The notes below the pieces were generated by a model. That model saw nothing but the letters and a program-made list of their open reading frames with translations, did no database searches and was not told the DNA's origin. A stretch of 64,000 bases of DNA, taken from NCBI GenBank assembly GCA_007570785.1, contig ML660201.1, positions 40,376,863 to 40,440,862 of the forward strand, given 5' to 3'. This document shows, piece by piece, positions 54,911 through 64,000 of this stretch. The position numbers and the translations under genes were made by a program. Source of the stretch: Antilocapra americana (lineage: Eukaryota; Chordata; Mammalia; Artiodactyla; Antilocapridae). Every line of letters starts with the position of its first letter. Within the stretch, counting starts at the first letter, position 1.

Positions 54911-56724
54911 CACAGCAAGTAGTAAGGTAGATGCAAAAAAGTACCTGTGTGCACTGGTTATTTTAAAGATAATATGAATAATATAAGTTGCCATTTTTAT
55001 AATTCAAATTTTTGTGCACACAGTTCAACACCAAACTGTTTCCAAATGCAGATCTGAACAGGATGTGAGAATTAATAGAAAGGAAAGGTTCTTTTGTCTC
55101 CATCATGAGGGTTTCATTTAAATAAAGGCCATGCAACTATTAAACTTGTGTACTCCAGAAATGTATTCCTTTTCTGTCATCCATGGTTAAAAATACAAAA
55201 CTACAGTTGTAAATTCAAAGGAAATCTTGTTATATTGACCAAGTTTACATCTCAACTACTTTTAAATTTTTGTAGTTTATCATTAATTCTACTTTGACTG
55301 AGATTATTTGCAGTAAAAAGTCGCTAGAAAATAATTGCTTACAAATACTTTCCTTATACTTTATTTTTTTTCTGAAACATAGCCTGGGTCTGTCCACCTG
55401 AAAAATTGCATAAATAATCTTTGTTAGAAAGTACCATCCGGGCTTCTATTCCCAGCTAATTGAGTTTTTCCCCTAAATGACTTACGTAATTGCATCAAGC
55501 CTCATCTTTGATCTGGTTATATAGTCCTAGTTTCAGTAACAGAAGCTGTTTTGCTTTCTTCTTTCTCTTCTTATTTGTGTCTGCTGCCCCTTCTCTGTGA
55601 AGAAAAGGTGATGGGCTGACTTTGTTCCCTTAACATTTATTGTGTATAAAAGTTTTACATTATTGGATTGTTACTTGTATTTTGGGGGAACTTTTGAAAA
55701 ATGTAAAAAGAATGAAGGATCCATGAAAATGCTCAAGATTTGCGTGTCTTCCTCCACCCAGCTCTCTAACTTAACACTGCTATGCCTGGCTCATTTTGTG
55801 GGAAGCTGATCAATACAAATAGGTGGTTTCTCTGTGAGCTACATTCATAGCTGGTGTTGAAAGTGAAGTGTTTGAATCACAGGTTTATTCTCTTCAGTGG
55901 TCCAAATGCAAAGTTTTGTGTTAACTCCTTAGAAATCCTGCAGGGAATTGAAAGTGTTTATTTTGCTTCTTTCTTTAGCAGACTGACTTTGTTTTTTTCT
56001 CTCTTAGTTACATAAATGAGATTTCTTTTACTCCCCACACACCTCAAAACATCAGCCTCTAAAACTGAAATCTGCTGAACACAAAAGTCAATAAATCTAA
56101 AGTATCTTCTTTGCCTTTATTTGCCAAAGTGATGCTTTTGCTAGCCAGGTCTGTATGAATTCTATCCAAGGAGATACTTACTTCTATAGAATTAATGAGT
56201 TCATTTGTTTATTGTTTAGTGCATTCATGGAAGTGATTCATGCACTAATTCAATTGACTGGTATTTATTGGACTGTACTGTATGTCGGCACAAGGACACT
56301 GAAGGAAGAGAAACTTAAAGATTCATTCATCTGCAGACAAGTGGGAATTGTATACCGTTTTGTTACAAGTTAACCAATCACAGAGAAAGCATGGTTTTGC
56401 TTTTTACCCAAGACTGGTTTTCTCCTTTTTGTAAGGAAATAAATCCAATTATCAGGATTGGTTTTGAAAAAAAGAAATTTTGCTATGTATTGTGCTTGCT
56501 AACCTTTTTCTCCTAGAGAGTGTCCCTGAAGTTGACTTATTTCCTGCTGATCAGCCCAGAGGTTCAACTGTGGGTGTACTTTACTTTATTTTAGGCAAAA
56601 ACTGACCTTGAGAAGTTATAGTCTTGCAGGTGAGCTTTGCATCTTTGCCCTCCATAGAGTGAGCCAGCATTTGGTTTCAAAGCAAGAGCCCTGGAAGGAA
56701 CCTTAGAGATTATCTAGTTGAATA
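54911..56724. other. AT-rich non-coding intron stretch
   Basis: A weak reverse L2-like end lies near 56205-56300. Nothing else is recognised. Confidence 0.35.
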
Positions 56725-56820
56725 TATTTAATTTTGTAGATGTGGCAATTGAAGCTGAGACACGTTGCGTGTCCAGCCCAAAGTGATCAAGGAAGAGTGA
56801 GAATATAATTTTGAGGATTT
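56725..56820 (-). repeat. MIR SINE core
   Basis: ATTTTGTAGATGTGGCAATTGAAGCTGAGAC...CCCAAAGTGATCAAGG, the complement of MIR. Confidence 0.5.
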
Positions 56821-56859
56821 GTGTTCTGGATTGTACCTTAAACTTAGGAGGAGGTAGAA

Positions 56860-57040
56860 ACTAACAGTTCTGGTTCACCACTTGCTAGCTGTGTGACTTT
56901 GCACAGTGTATTCAACTTCTCTGTGTTACGGTTTCCTTGGCTGGAAAATGCAGGTGACAGTAGGGTTGCTGTAAGAATTCAATAAGATAGTGCAAGTAGG
57001 GCTGGGCACAAAGCCTGACACAAGCAAGTACTCAATTGCC
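56860..57040 (+). repeat. MIR SINE, nearly full length
   Basis: CACCACTTGCTAGCTGTGTGACTTTGCACAG, GGCTGGAAAATGCAGGTGACAG, GGTTGCTGTAAGAATTCAATAAGAT and GGGCTGGGCACAAAGCC. Confidence 0.8.
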
Positions 57041-57251
57041 ATTGATGGTGCAAAATATTCCAGAGCCATGGGACAAGACACAGGCAGAGGTACTGTCTAT
57101 TTCTGGCACTGCTGCAAAGAGTGCTTGTGTGTACCCAGCTTTCTATCAAGACTTTGTTGAGTGGATTTTTTTCCAATGGAAACTTGATAATTCTCATAAA
57201 GAATAAATGACACCAGGAATGGGAAAATAAAGATTCTTATGGATTGCTTAA

Positions 57252-57523
57252 TGGAGAAGGCAATGGCACCCCACTCCAGTACTCTGGCCTGGAAAATCCC
57301 ACGGACGGAGGAGCCTGGCAGGCTGCAGTCCATGGGGTCACGAAGAGTTGGACACGACTGAGCGACTTCACTTTCTCTTTTCACTTTCATGCATTGGACA
57401 AGGAAATGGCAACCCACTCCAGTATTCTTGCCTGGAGAATCCCAGGGACAAAGGAGCCTAGTGGGCTGCCGTCTGTGGGGTCGCACAGAGTTGGACACGA
57501 CTGAAGTGACTTAGCAGCAGCAT
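57252..57523 (+). mobile_element. Bov-A2 SINE dimer, complete, with target duplication
   Basis: The first monomer is TGGAGAAGGCAATGGCACCCC...GACTGAGCGACTTCACTTTC. After the linker TTTTCACTTTCATGCATTGG, the second monomer runs to GACTGAAGTGACTTAGCAGCAG. GG(A/G)TTGCTTAA flanks it at 57241-57251 and 57524-57534. It is among the least diverged repeats here. Confidence 0.97.
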
Positions 57524-57904
57524 GGGTTGCTTAAAATAAGAGGGTTGGGAAATTATATGCCTTTTTAGGAGGAACAAGTTTGTTTTTAAATGTGTTTATA
57601 TTTTTAATGTATTTTTAAGATGTTGTAATATGTATTTAAATGAGTAAATAATAATAATCAATAGGAATATTTAAATAAATGCCTCAACTGTTGATTTCCT
57701 GCTGCAAAGCTTTGTTGTGAGCCCAGCTGTCGTGATCAGCAGGTGGTAACACCACTGTCAGCTCTGGCTCTCAATAGAGCCACAGCCACAGCATTGTCAC
57801 CTGCTCCAGCTGGTCCACCTTCATCAGGCTCCCGTTATCTCCACGAAGTCTGCATGATTCCAGGGGCTTCTCTGCTTCTGCCCTTGACCCTCTGTTCACT
57901 GCCA

Positions 57905-58470
57905 GCACAGCAGCTGGAGGGGTTGTCTTAAGGCTAAATCACAGGCTGCTTCTCTCACGTCCCCCTCCTCACTCAGCATCATTGCCGCGTCCCAGGGCCC
58001 TGCCCAGCGAGGTCGTGTTGCTACTCCTGGACCTCGTCACCTGCACACACTCTTTTCCCTGTGCTCCCACCACCCTGGCCTTTTTGTTCTACACCCACAC
58101 TCCAGGGCCTTGGCAACTGGAGTTTCTGTCCATTTGGAAAGCTCTTTCGGCCACCCCTCTGACTTACTTCCCGTTTTCCTTCAGGTATTTGCTCAAATGT
58201 TCTTAACCCGACTTTTGCTACCCCCACCCCCCTGCCCCCGTGTAGAGCAGCATTTCGTTCCCCATCCCCACCCCACCCTGGCACTCCGTGCTCTTCCTCC
58301 CTGACTTTGTATTTTTTACCTTTTGGCATTTATTATCACCTACCGCGTGTTGTTGCTTTTTATAGTATCTGTCCACACGACAGTGCAGCTCTCGTGTGTT
58401 TTCTGACATAGGGATGATATCTGGCTCTGAGCACACCTACTCAATATTTGTTGGGTAAATGAATAAGTGG
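57905..58470 (+). repeat. L2 LINE 3' end
   Basis: AGTTTCTGTCCATTTGGAAAGCTCTTTC, TCAGGTATTTGCTCAAATG, TTGGCATTTATTATCACC, GTGCAGCTCTCGTG and CTACTCAATATTTGTTGGGTAAATGAATAAG follow the L2 3' end in order. Confidence 0.65.
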
Positions 58471-59043
58471 CCGCCTCACTGTTCATGTTTTGTGCGGTCT
58501 TCGGAAGGTTACTGTAAACATGAATTGGATTTATCTTGGTGACATTGTAAGAATATCTGTCTTCCTCTACAAACATATTTGCATTCCCTCCTTTTGGAAG
58601 AAAATCCATGAAACAAGAGGCAAAACCAGGGCTTACCTGAAGAGACTGTGTGGTGTACAAAGCGAGATAAGTGAACATAACGACAGGCTTTTACGAGCTA
58701 ATGGTATAAATCAGCCTGGAGATAAGAGGATATAAGTGTGGAATGTACATGTGGAGTCAATGATGCCAACGCTTTAATATTTCACTCACTTTGTGCTGCA
58801 GGAATCTCTCAGGATAATGGTAGGAACGGAAATTTTCTGTTAAAAAGAAAAGCATTCCCCTTTTGAAGTCTCAGTTCCTTTCCATCTAACTGGTATTCAT
58901 TGAGTGCAAGCCCCTGTTCCTGGTGCCCAATGTATGGGGAGAGGAGGAGAGATATACGCGAGGAGTTTGTCAGATATGCTCATCTCTGGATGATCCCAGT
59001 GAATGAAAAGGAGTGTATTCCGGGCCAGTTAAAACAGTGGGCT

Positions 59044-59315
59044 GCTGCTGCTGCTAAGATGCTTCAGTCGTGTCCGACTCTGTGCGACCCCATAGATGGC
59101 AGCCCACCAGGCTCCCCCGTCCCTGGGATTCTCCAGGCAAGAACATTGGAGTGGGTTGCCATTTCTTTCTCTAATGCATGAGAGTGAAAAGTTGAAAGTG
59201 AAGTCACTCAGTCCTGCCCGACTCAGCGACCCCATGGACTGCAACCCACCAGGCTCGTCTGTCCATGGGATTTTCCAGGCAAGAGTACTGGAGTGGGGTG
59301 CCATTGCCTTGTCTG
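59044..59315 (-). mobile_element. Bov-A2 SINE dimer, complete, with 12-bp target duplication
   Basis: AAACAGTGGGCT occurs at 59032-59043 and 59316-59327. Between them, on the + strand, are GCTGCTGCTGCTAAGATGCTTCAGTC, the first monomer, the linker AATGCATGAGAGTGAAAAG, and the second monomer ending GCCATTGCCTTGTCTG. Confidence 0.97.
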
Positions 59316-59404
59316 AAACAGTGGGCTACTGGACATTAATTGCAGGACTGTGTTTGGCGATGACAGTGAAATGTGAGCTTGTCTTACCTTCTTGAGCATT
59401 CTCA

Positions 59405-59610
59405 GTGTACTCATGCTCCTGCTCAGTTGCTCAGTTGTGTCCGACTCTGTGATCCCATCGACTGCCAGGCTCCTCTGTCCATGGGATTTTCGAGGCAAGA
59501 ATGCTGGAGTGGGTTGCCATTTCCTCCTCCAGGGGAATCTTCCTCACCCCAGGGATTGAACCTACCATCTCTTGTGTCTCCTGCATTGGCAGACAGATCT
59601 TTTTACCACT
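59405..59610 (-). mobile_element. Bov-tA SINE with 11-bp target duplication
   Basis: GAGCATTCTCA occurs at 59394-59404 and 59611-59621. Between them, on the + strand, GCTCAGTTGCTCAGTTGTGTCC through CAGACAGATCTTTTTACCACT. Confidence 0.95.
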
Positions 59611-59621
59611 GAGCATTCTCA

Positions 59622-61019
59622 ATATGTGAAGAAAATAAGGGAGCTACTTTGGAGAGACCCAGCTTTGTAGGACCTGGGAATGTGCCAGGTTAACCCAACT
59701 AGACTTGGGTGGAATTCTGTCCCACTCTCCCTCCAGGGTTAGTGGAGGAGCCTCACCTAGTAAAGTGTTGCAGGCCACCTGCTGTACTGACCTACCTCCT
59801 CTAGCTTTGTGTGTTTAGCTTATCTTAGTTGGAAAAGGTAAATAAGGTTGTGGTTTAAAGTGCCTTTTATTGACTATAAACTTCAAAGATAGTGGAAAAC
59901 TAAATAAGAGGGCTGAATGGACCCAGAAATGAACCTGATGATCTATTCAGCTCATTCATGCTAATAACTTGAAAGGTGGCTTTTTAAAAAAATTTGCAAA
60001 TAACCCAAAAGGCAGATGATTTATCTGCGGCTAACAGAGGTGACTGCACTTTGAGCAAGATGTCCAAGTTCGGTGGTACCTCATCAGCCATGGGAACTGG
60101 CTAAATTTCATAGAGGAGATAGAAGAGAGAAAACACCTTTACCATGATTTGATTTTTACACATTTGAATATTAAGGCTAGCTGAAAAATCCTGGGCTTAA
60201 AAATATTGTACATTATCTTCCTTTACTGTGGTTATTTTGTGTTGTTTTGCCTTCACAAGAGAACAGGGTTCGCTCATAATTATGTTTCTGAAGTGCCTTT
60301 TTCTCATCACTGTTGACACCTTGCTGTGTTTGCTGGGCTCTCTTTTCCGTAGCAGAACACTTCCTTGTGTCCAGCCCAGGCTTTACCACACTGTGTTCTC
60401 TGCCTTGCTGCTACTCCAAGTTTTGCTCTGTCCCTCATGATAGTCCTTCTCCATAATACGACCAGCAGTTGAGGCTGAAGTTTAATTTACATTATTGTCT
60501 GATTGCAGAAATAGGCCTGTCATGTGCTCGCGTCCCCGCAGGGAAGTGGAGGAGTGTCTGAAATGAGAAATGAGCCGGCTGTTGGCGACAGGCATGAAGA
60601 ATGTGTCTGAAAACAGGGATGGCATGAAGGGAGGGTTATCTCTATGTGGTATGTAATGAAAGGCTTGATTTATGGGGTCTCGGGAAACCACAGTAAGGGG
60701 CAAAATTGCCATTGGGACCCCAGAGGTTTTGTTTGGTTTGGGAGTTTATGTTTGACTGAAGGTCTTAGGTTGTTGGCAGAAGAGGGACATTCTACTGAGC
60801 AGATTTTGAAATGTTACTATATTTTATGCAATGTGGTCCTACACACGCAAGCATGCTTCTGAGAAAAGGCTACTGAATCACGTCCCTGTCTCCTAGAAAG
60901 CTCTGGCATAAGTGGCATTGATCATTGACTAGCTTCTGATGTACAGGTGACTCAGAAGCCATTTCTAGACTCTAAGTTCTTGAGGGCATTACACATATTT
61001 TAAAAATCTTTTCCTCATT
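59622..61019. other. Non-coding intron stretch
   Basis: No recognised repeat or exon. Confidence 0.35.
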
Positions 61020-61530
61020 TATTCTTTTATTCACAGTCACGTTGATTGGGCATCTCTGACACTCACACTGTGGTGGCGATGAGAGGATAAAATGGGAAAC
61101 AGTCAGGGCAAGATGACTTATATGGCAGTGATGAGGTAGATATTAATTAAAAAATCACAGTAACAAGAATATAATAACAAGTGGAAATAAAAGCACAGGA
61201 AACATGTAGCTATGAGAGCATTTAACCAAGGACCTTGATCTAGTCATGAAAGGTCAAGAAAAGCTTCTTTGGGGAAGTGAGATCCAAAGGAAGGTGGGTG
61301 TTAACTAGGTTAAAGGGGAGAGTAGAAGAGGTGCAGCATGGGAAAAGCATGTGCAGAGGTCCTGTGGTCATATGGGGCAAACTGCCTTAAAGGCATGTGG
61401 GGCTAGTAGGTGGTATGTAGTAAGCCTGGAGCAGTCAACAGGAGCCAGACCACGTAGAATCTCAAAGAACTTGGTCACAAATGAGACTGTTATCCTAAAA
61501 ACTGGAGAGAATCACTAGTGGCTAGGGGAG
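61020..61530 (-). repeat. L2 LINE fragment
   Basis: TCTTTTATTCACAGTCACGTTGATTGG at the left, then AAAAGCTTCTTTGGGGAAGTGAGATCC, GCATGTGCAGAGGTCCTGTGG, CACGTAGAATCTCAAAGAAC; the complement of L2 in order. Confidence 0.65.
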
Positions 61531-61651
61531 AGGGTAAGCAAGGGTTTGAGTTGCGTTTTGAGAAGACTCCTGAGGCTGCTGAGTGGAGAATGGCTTAGAG
61601 GAGGCCAAGGTTAGATGCAGACAACCAGTAGGAGCCTGCCTTACTTTCCTG

Positions 61652-61676
61652 ATGATGATGATGATGATGCTGCTGC
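61652..61676. repeat. (GAT)n/(GCT)n microsatellite
   Basis: Six GAT units followed by GCTGCTGCC. Confidence 0.9.
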
Positions 61677-61744
61677 CATCCACGACTTAGCTGGTGGTGG
61701 AGCAGATGGGTTTGAGGGACATGTGGAGAGCTTTGCATCTTTAC

Positions 61745-61910
61745 TACCTTGTCTTGAATGGGCACTTCTCAGTGTGAGTTAGGAGACTTAGGTTTTCTTT
61801 TGACTTCTGTCATTGTGTAGTTATCAGACCTTGTACTTGTTCTGTCACCTCTCTGGTCCTCAGTTTCCTCATCAATAAAATAGTAAGAGGTAAGATGTAC
61901 ATCATTTTCA
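61745..61910 (+). repeat. MIR SINE
   Basis: TGTGTAGTTATCAGACCTTG, TCTGGTCCTCAGTTTCCTCATCAATAAAATAGTAAGAG. Confidence 0.65.
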
Positions 61911-62179
61911 GTGCCAGAATGCCCGGGTCCATGATGTTTTGAGTACCATGGGTTTTTCGGGTAGTTGAGAAGAAAGTAAATACATTAGACATCAGTTAAT
62001 TTTGGGAGACTGATACCTAAGTTTGCTCACACAATCATGTGGCTTCAAGTCCTTCTCTCCAGCTCCTTGTATGATGGAAGGATACATAAGCAGTTAGGGG
62101 CACTAATGCATATTTTCCCATTTCTTACCATGGCAAACACTAGACTCTTCTTTAATTAGGATGGCTCTTTAATTAATCC

Positions 62180-62591
62180 TAACTGAGGCTAGTATAGCAA
62201 AATACCATAGTGGCTTAAACAAAAACATTCCTTTCTTTCTCACACCGCTCCTCAAGGTGGTTCTGGGTCAGTTATTTATTTCTTACAGTTCGGGAAGCTG
62301 AGAAATCCAAGGTCAGGTTTCCAGCAGATCTGTTACTTAGTGAGGGTCCTCTTCCTGGCTCGCAGAGGACTGCTTTTTCTTCTCCTCTCTCTGTTGTCAC
62401 AGGATGGAAAGAGAGAGCTCTGGTCTCCCTTCCTTTTCTTAGGAGGATTCTAATCCCCTTGTGGGACCCCACCCCCAGGACCTCATCTAAACCTATAACC
62501 TCCCATAGCCTCACCCCCAGACATCATCACGTTGGAGTTTAGAACTTCAAAATATGAGTTTGAGGGGACACACACATTCAGTCCATAGCAG
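62180..62591 (-). mobile_element. MLT1 (ERVL-MaLR) solo LTR
   Basis: On the + strand: GCAAAATACCATAGTGGCTTAAAC, TTATTTCTTACAGTTCGGGAAGCTG, GAGGGTCCTCTTCCTGGCTCGCAG, AACCTCCCATAGCC...ATCATCACGTTGGAG and CACATTCAGTCCATAGCAG, the complement of MLT1. It is more complete than the copy at 33.9 kb. Only the LTR remains, with no retroviral genes. Confidence 0.88.
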
Positions 62592-64000
62592 ATGGCTTTT
62601 TAAAACACACCAGCTGTGATTCCCAGAAAAACAAAACAAAAACCTTCCTGTGAGTAGGAGTGAAAGCAGAGGTTCTAATGAAGCAGCCCAGTGTACACAG
62701 CCTAAATGAAGTGGAAAAAGCTCGAGGAGTTTTTGCTAAGGGGGTTCGTTTTTTTTCCCCTGTGCCTAGGATTTTTGAATCCTTTGTCAGCAGTTGTAAC
62801 ACGTCCTTAGCTGCAACCACAAACATTTTCCAATGGAGGAGTGGTGATAACATTTTCACTGACCTAAAAATAATAATAATAATGATAATCGTGGCAGGGC
62901 CAAAGGAAAAGCAGGAGATGTAATTTGCTGGTCAGCCTTGGTCAGCTGCCCACAGCAGCCGTGTCCTGCATGAGTCTTTAAATGAGTGATGCACATGGCT
63001 GCGGAGATCCCTGGAGGGTATGGGGGACGGCCCAGCCTCGGCCTCGTAGAGGAGCCGCACACGCAAACAAGAGCAGCACTGTGGACCTTCAGACTATGAG
63101 TGGTGGACTGCTTTCTTTGTGCCGTGTCACCCAGCAAAATAATCCTAAGAAAAGCGTTTTTGTTCAGCTCCTGGAACGAGAGAAGGGATTTGGGGAAGGA
63201 GTTTTCCCCCAACCTCTCTAAAAGCGTTTTGAAGTTGGCCCAGCAGTAGCTGTTTGGCAGATATAAGTTCAAAGTGAGCACAGGAGAGAGGGGTGGGATT
63301 TGTGGCATATAGAGGTTCTCGGTGGTTCTTGGTCATTTCGGGGTTCTTGTTGCATCTCTCACACTTAAAGGACAGCTGTTTCCGGCTCCCGGTCCCCTCC
63401 CAACACCTTCGTCTCTGTGCTGTCCCTTATAAATCCTCGAATGGTGGATGGGTGAGGAGGTCAGGGACGTGCACTCCCTCGTTTCAAGCTGTGAATGAGC
63501 ATCTGTGTTTCTTCATTTGCATCAGCACGGCCAGAGGGAGCTGCCTTTTCAGCACACCTGATGCTGTGTGTGGGTTTCAGGGGCCACTTGAGAAATATCA
63601 TAGATACGGACCAGTGGAAGTAAAGCTGCTGCTGCTTATACTGGAGCCATTTGGATGAGAAAGAGCAAAAAACATAACAGACAAAACCCACAAAAACCAG
63701 CTTAGGAGGTTCCAGTGACCCTTCGAAAAGAGAGAAGGGGAAGTGTCTGAGTGAGGCACATGCTCTGGCTTTGAGGAGAGAGAGAGAGCCATCTGGCAGA
63801 AGCTTCTGGGCTGAGCACAGGGCCGGGCAGCGGTGGTCTCCACGCCTTGATCCCTGCAAGGCTCTAGCAGACCCCCTCTGAGAGCCCAGCAGGTCTAGGC
63901 CTGTCCACACCGCCCCAGCCTCACTGCGCTACAAACACGACAAACACCGGCGCCCTTTACAAAGTGGGGGGAGCTCCATGGCTCCCTTGTGCAAATCCCT
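62592..64000. other. Non-coding stretch with rising CpG content at the right edge
   Basis: An (AAT)n run lies at 62868-62884. CpGs cluster at 62998-63062, 63320-63480 and 63824-63953 (about 8 in the last 130 bases). Overlapping frames of up to 150 codons on both strands give no recognisable protein. Confidence 0.35.

Larger units (their letters stand above)
45520..64000 (+). other. ARHGEF3: ARHGEF3 intron, 5' part (runs off the window)
   Basis: It starts with a consensus GTAAGT donor. The next family exon, which should begin EPSNKRV, was not found before the window ends. The first exon of the other main isoform (MVAKDYPFY...) was looked for and not seen either. Confidence 0.65.

Noticed and set aside
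62856..63308. 150-codon reverse-strand frame
   Set aside because: Low-complexity ends, no recognised family, and a competing forward frame. Probably chance in a CpG-richer region.
63461..63910. 149-codon reverse-strand frame
   Set aside because: No recognised domain; shadowed by other frames. It does not match any ARHGEF3 exon.

Overview
The window is nuclear DNA of a ruminant, most likely a bovid. This is shown by its many Bov-tA and Bov-A/Bov-A2 SINEs, BovB (RTE) LINE pieces and ruminant-type L1 3' ends, laid over older mammalian MIR, L2, hAT, MLT1 and L1M remnants. Cattle, sheep and goat cannot be told apart by eye. There are no bacterial-type genes, operons, CRISPR arrays or phages. Almost every open frame of 60-200 codons is chance or lies in a repeat.

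The one gene I can support is ARHGEF3 (XPLN), a RhoA/RhoB exchange factor, on the + strand. Two small coding segments fit together. A first exon at about 17.0 kb has an ATG and 11 codons (MVWCCFFVRTQ) and then a GTAAGC donor. A 63-bp internal exon at 45,457-45,519 lies between a pyrimidine tract plus CAG and a consensus GTAAGT, and encodes RKRK...VSLCSLDIS. Both joints are phase 0. The joined peptide matches the N-terminal region of one ARHGEF3 isoform as I remember it, and resembles the paralogue NET1 at the same place. The first exon sits in a small CpG-dense, GC-box-containing stretch that looks like an alternative promoter. The exon that should follow (starting EPSNKRV in the family) is not in the window, so 45.5-64 kb is intron. 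The bases left of about 16.8 kb are either upstream flank or an intron of longer isoforms.

Layout: 1-3 kb has no recognised repeat. 3-9 kb holds MER5A, MIRs, a mariner MITE, an L2 with a 31-bp triplication, and a 1.07-kb BovB inside a MIR. 9-14 kb is mostly quiet but contains a retrocopy at 11,385-11,920 with perfect 16-bp target-site duplications. 14-18 kb holds L2 and the alternative promoter/exon. 18-31 kb is dense in MIR, L2, hAT and Bov-tA. 32.5-34.2 kb is a nested stack (old L1, Bov-tA, BovB, AT repeat, MLT1). 35 kb has a short L1 insertion with perfect 15-bp target duplications. 43.7-44.9 kb and 50.7-51.3 kb are two further truncated L1s, the first with about 285 open ORF2 codons. 45.46 kb is the ARHGEF3 exon. 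52-64 kb is intron with old L1, L2, MIR, three Bov SINEs, an MLT1 LTR, and rising CpG content at the right edge.

I found no undescribed biological system. The points most worth checking are the alternative ARHGEF3 promoter/first exon, the retrocopy of unknown origin at 11.4 kb, an unclassified repeat pair at 5.3 and 9.5 kb, and a perfect 12-bp-arm palindrome at 38.07 kb. Repeat edges are judged by eye and are approximate unless a target duplication fixes them.
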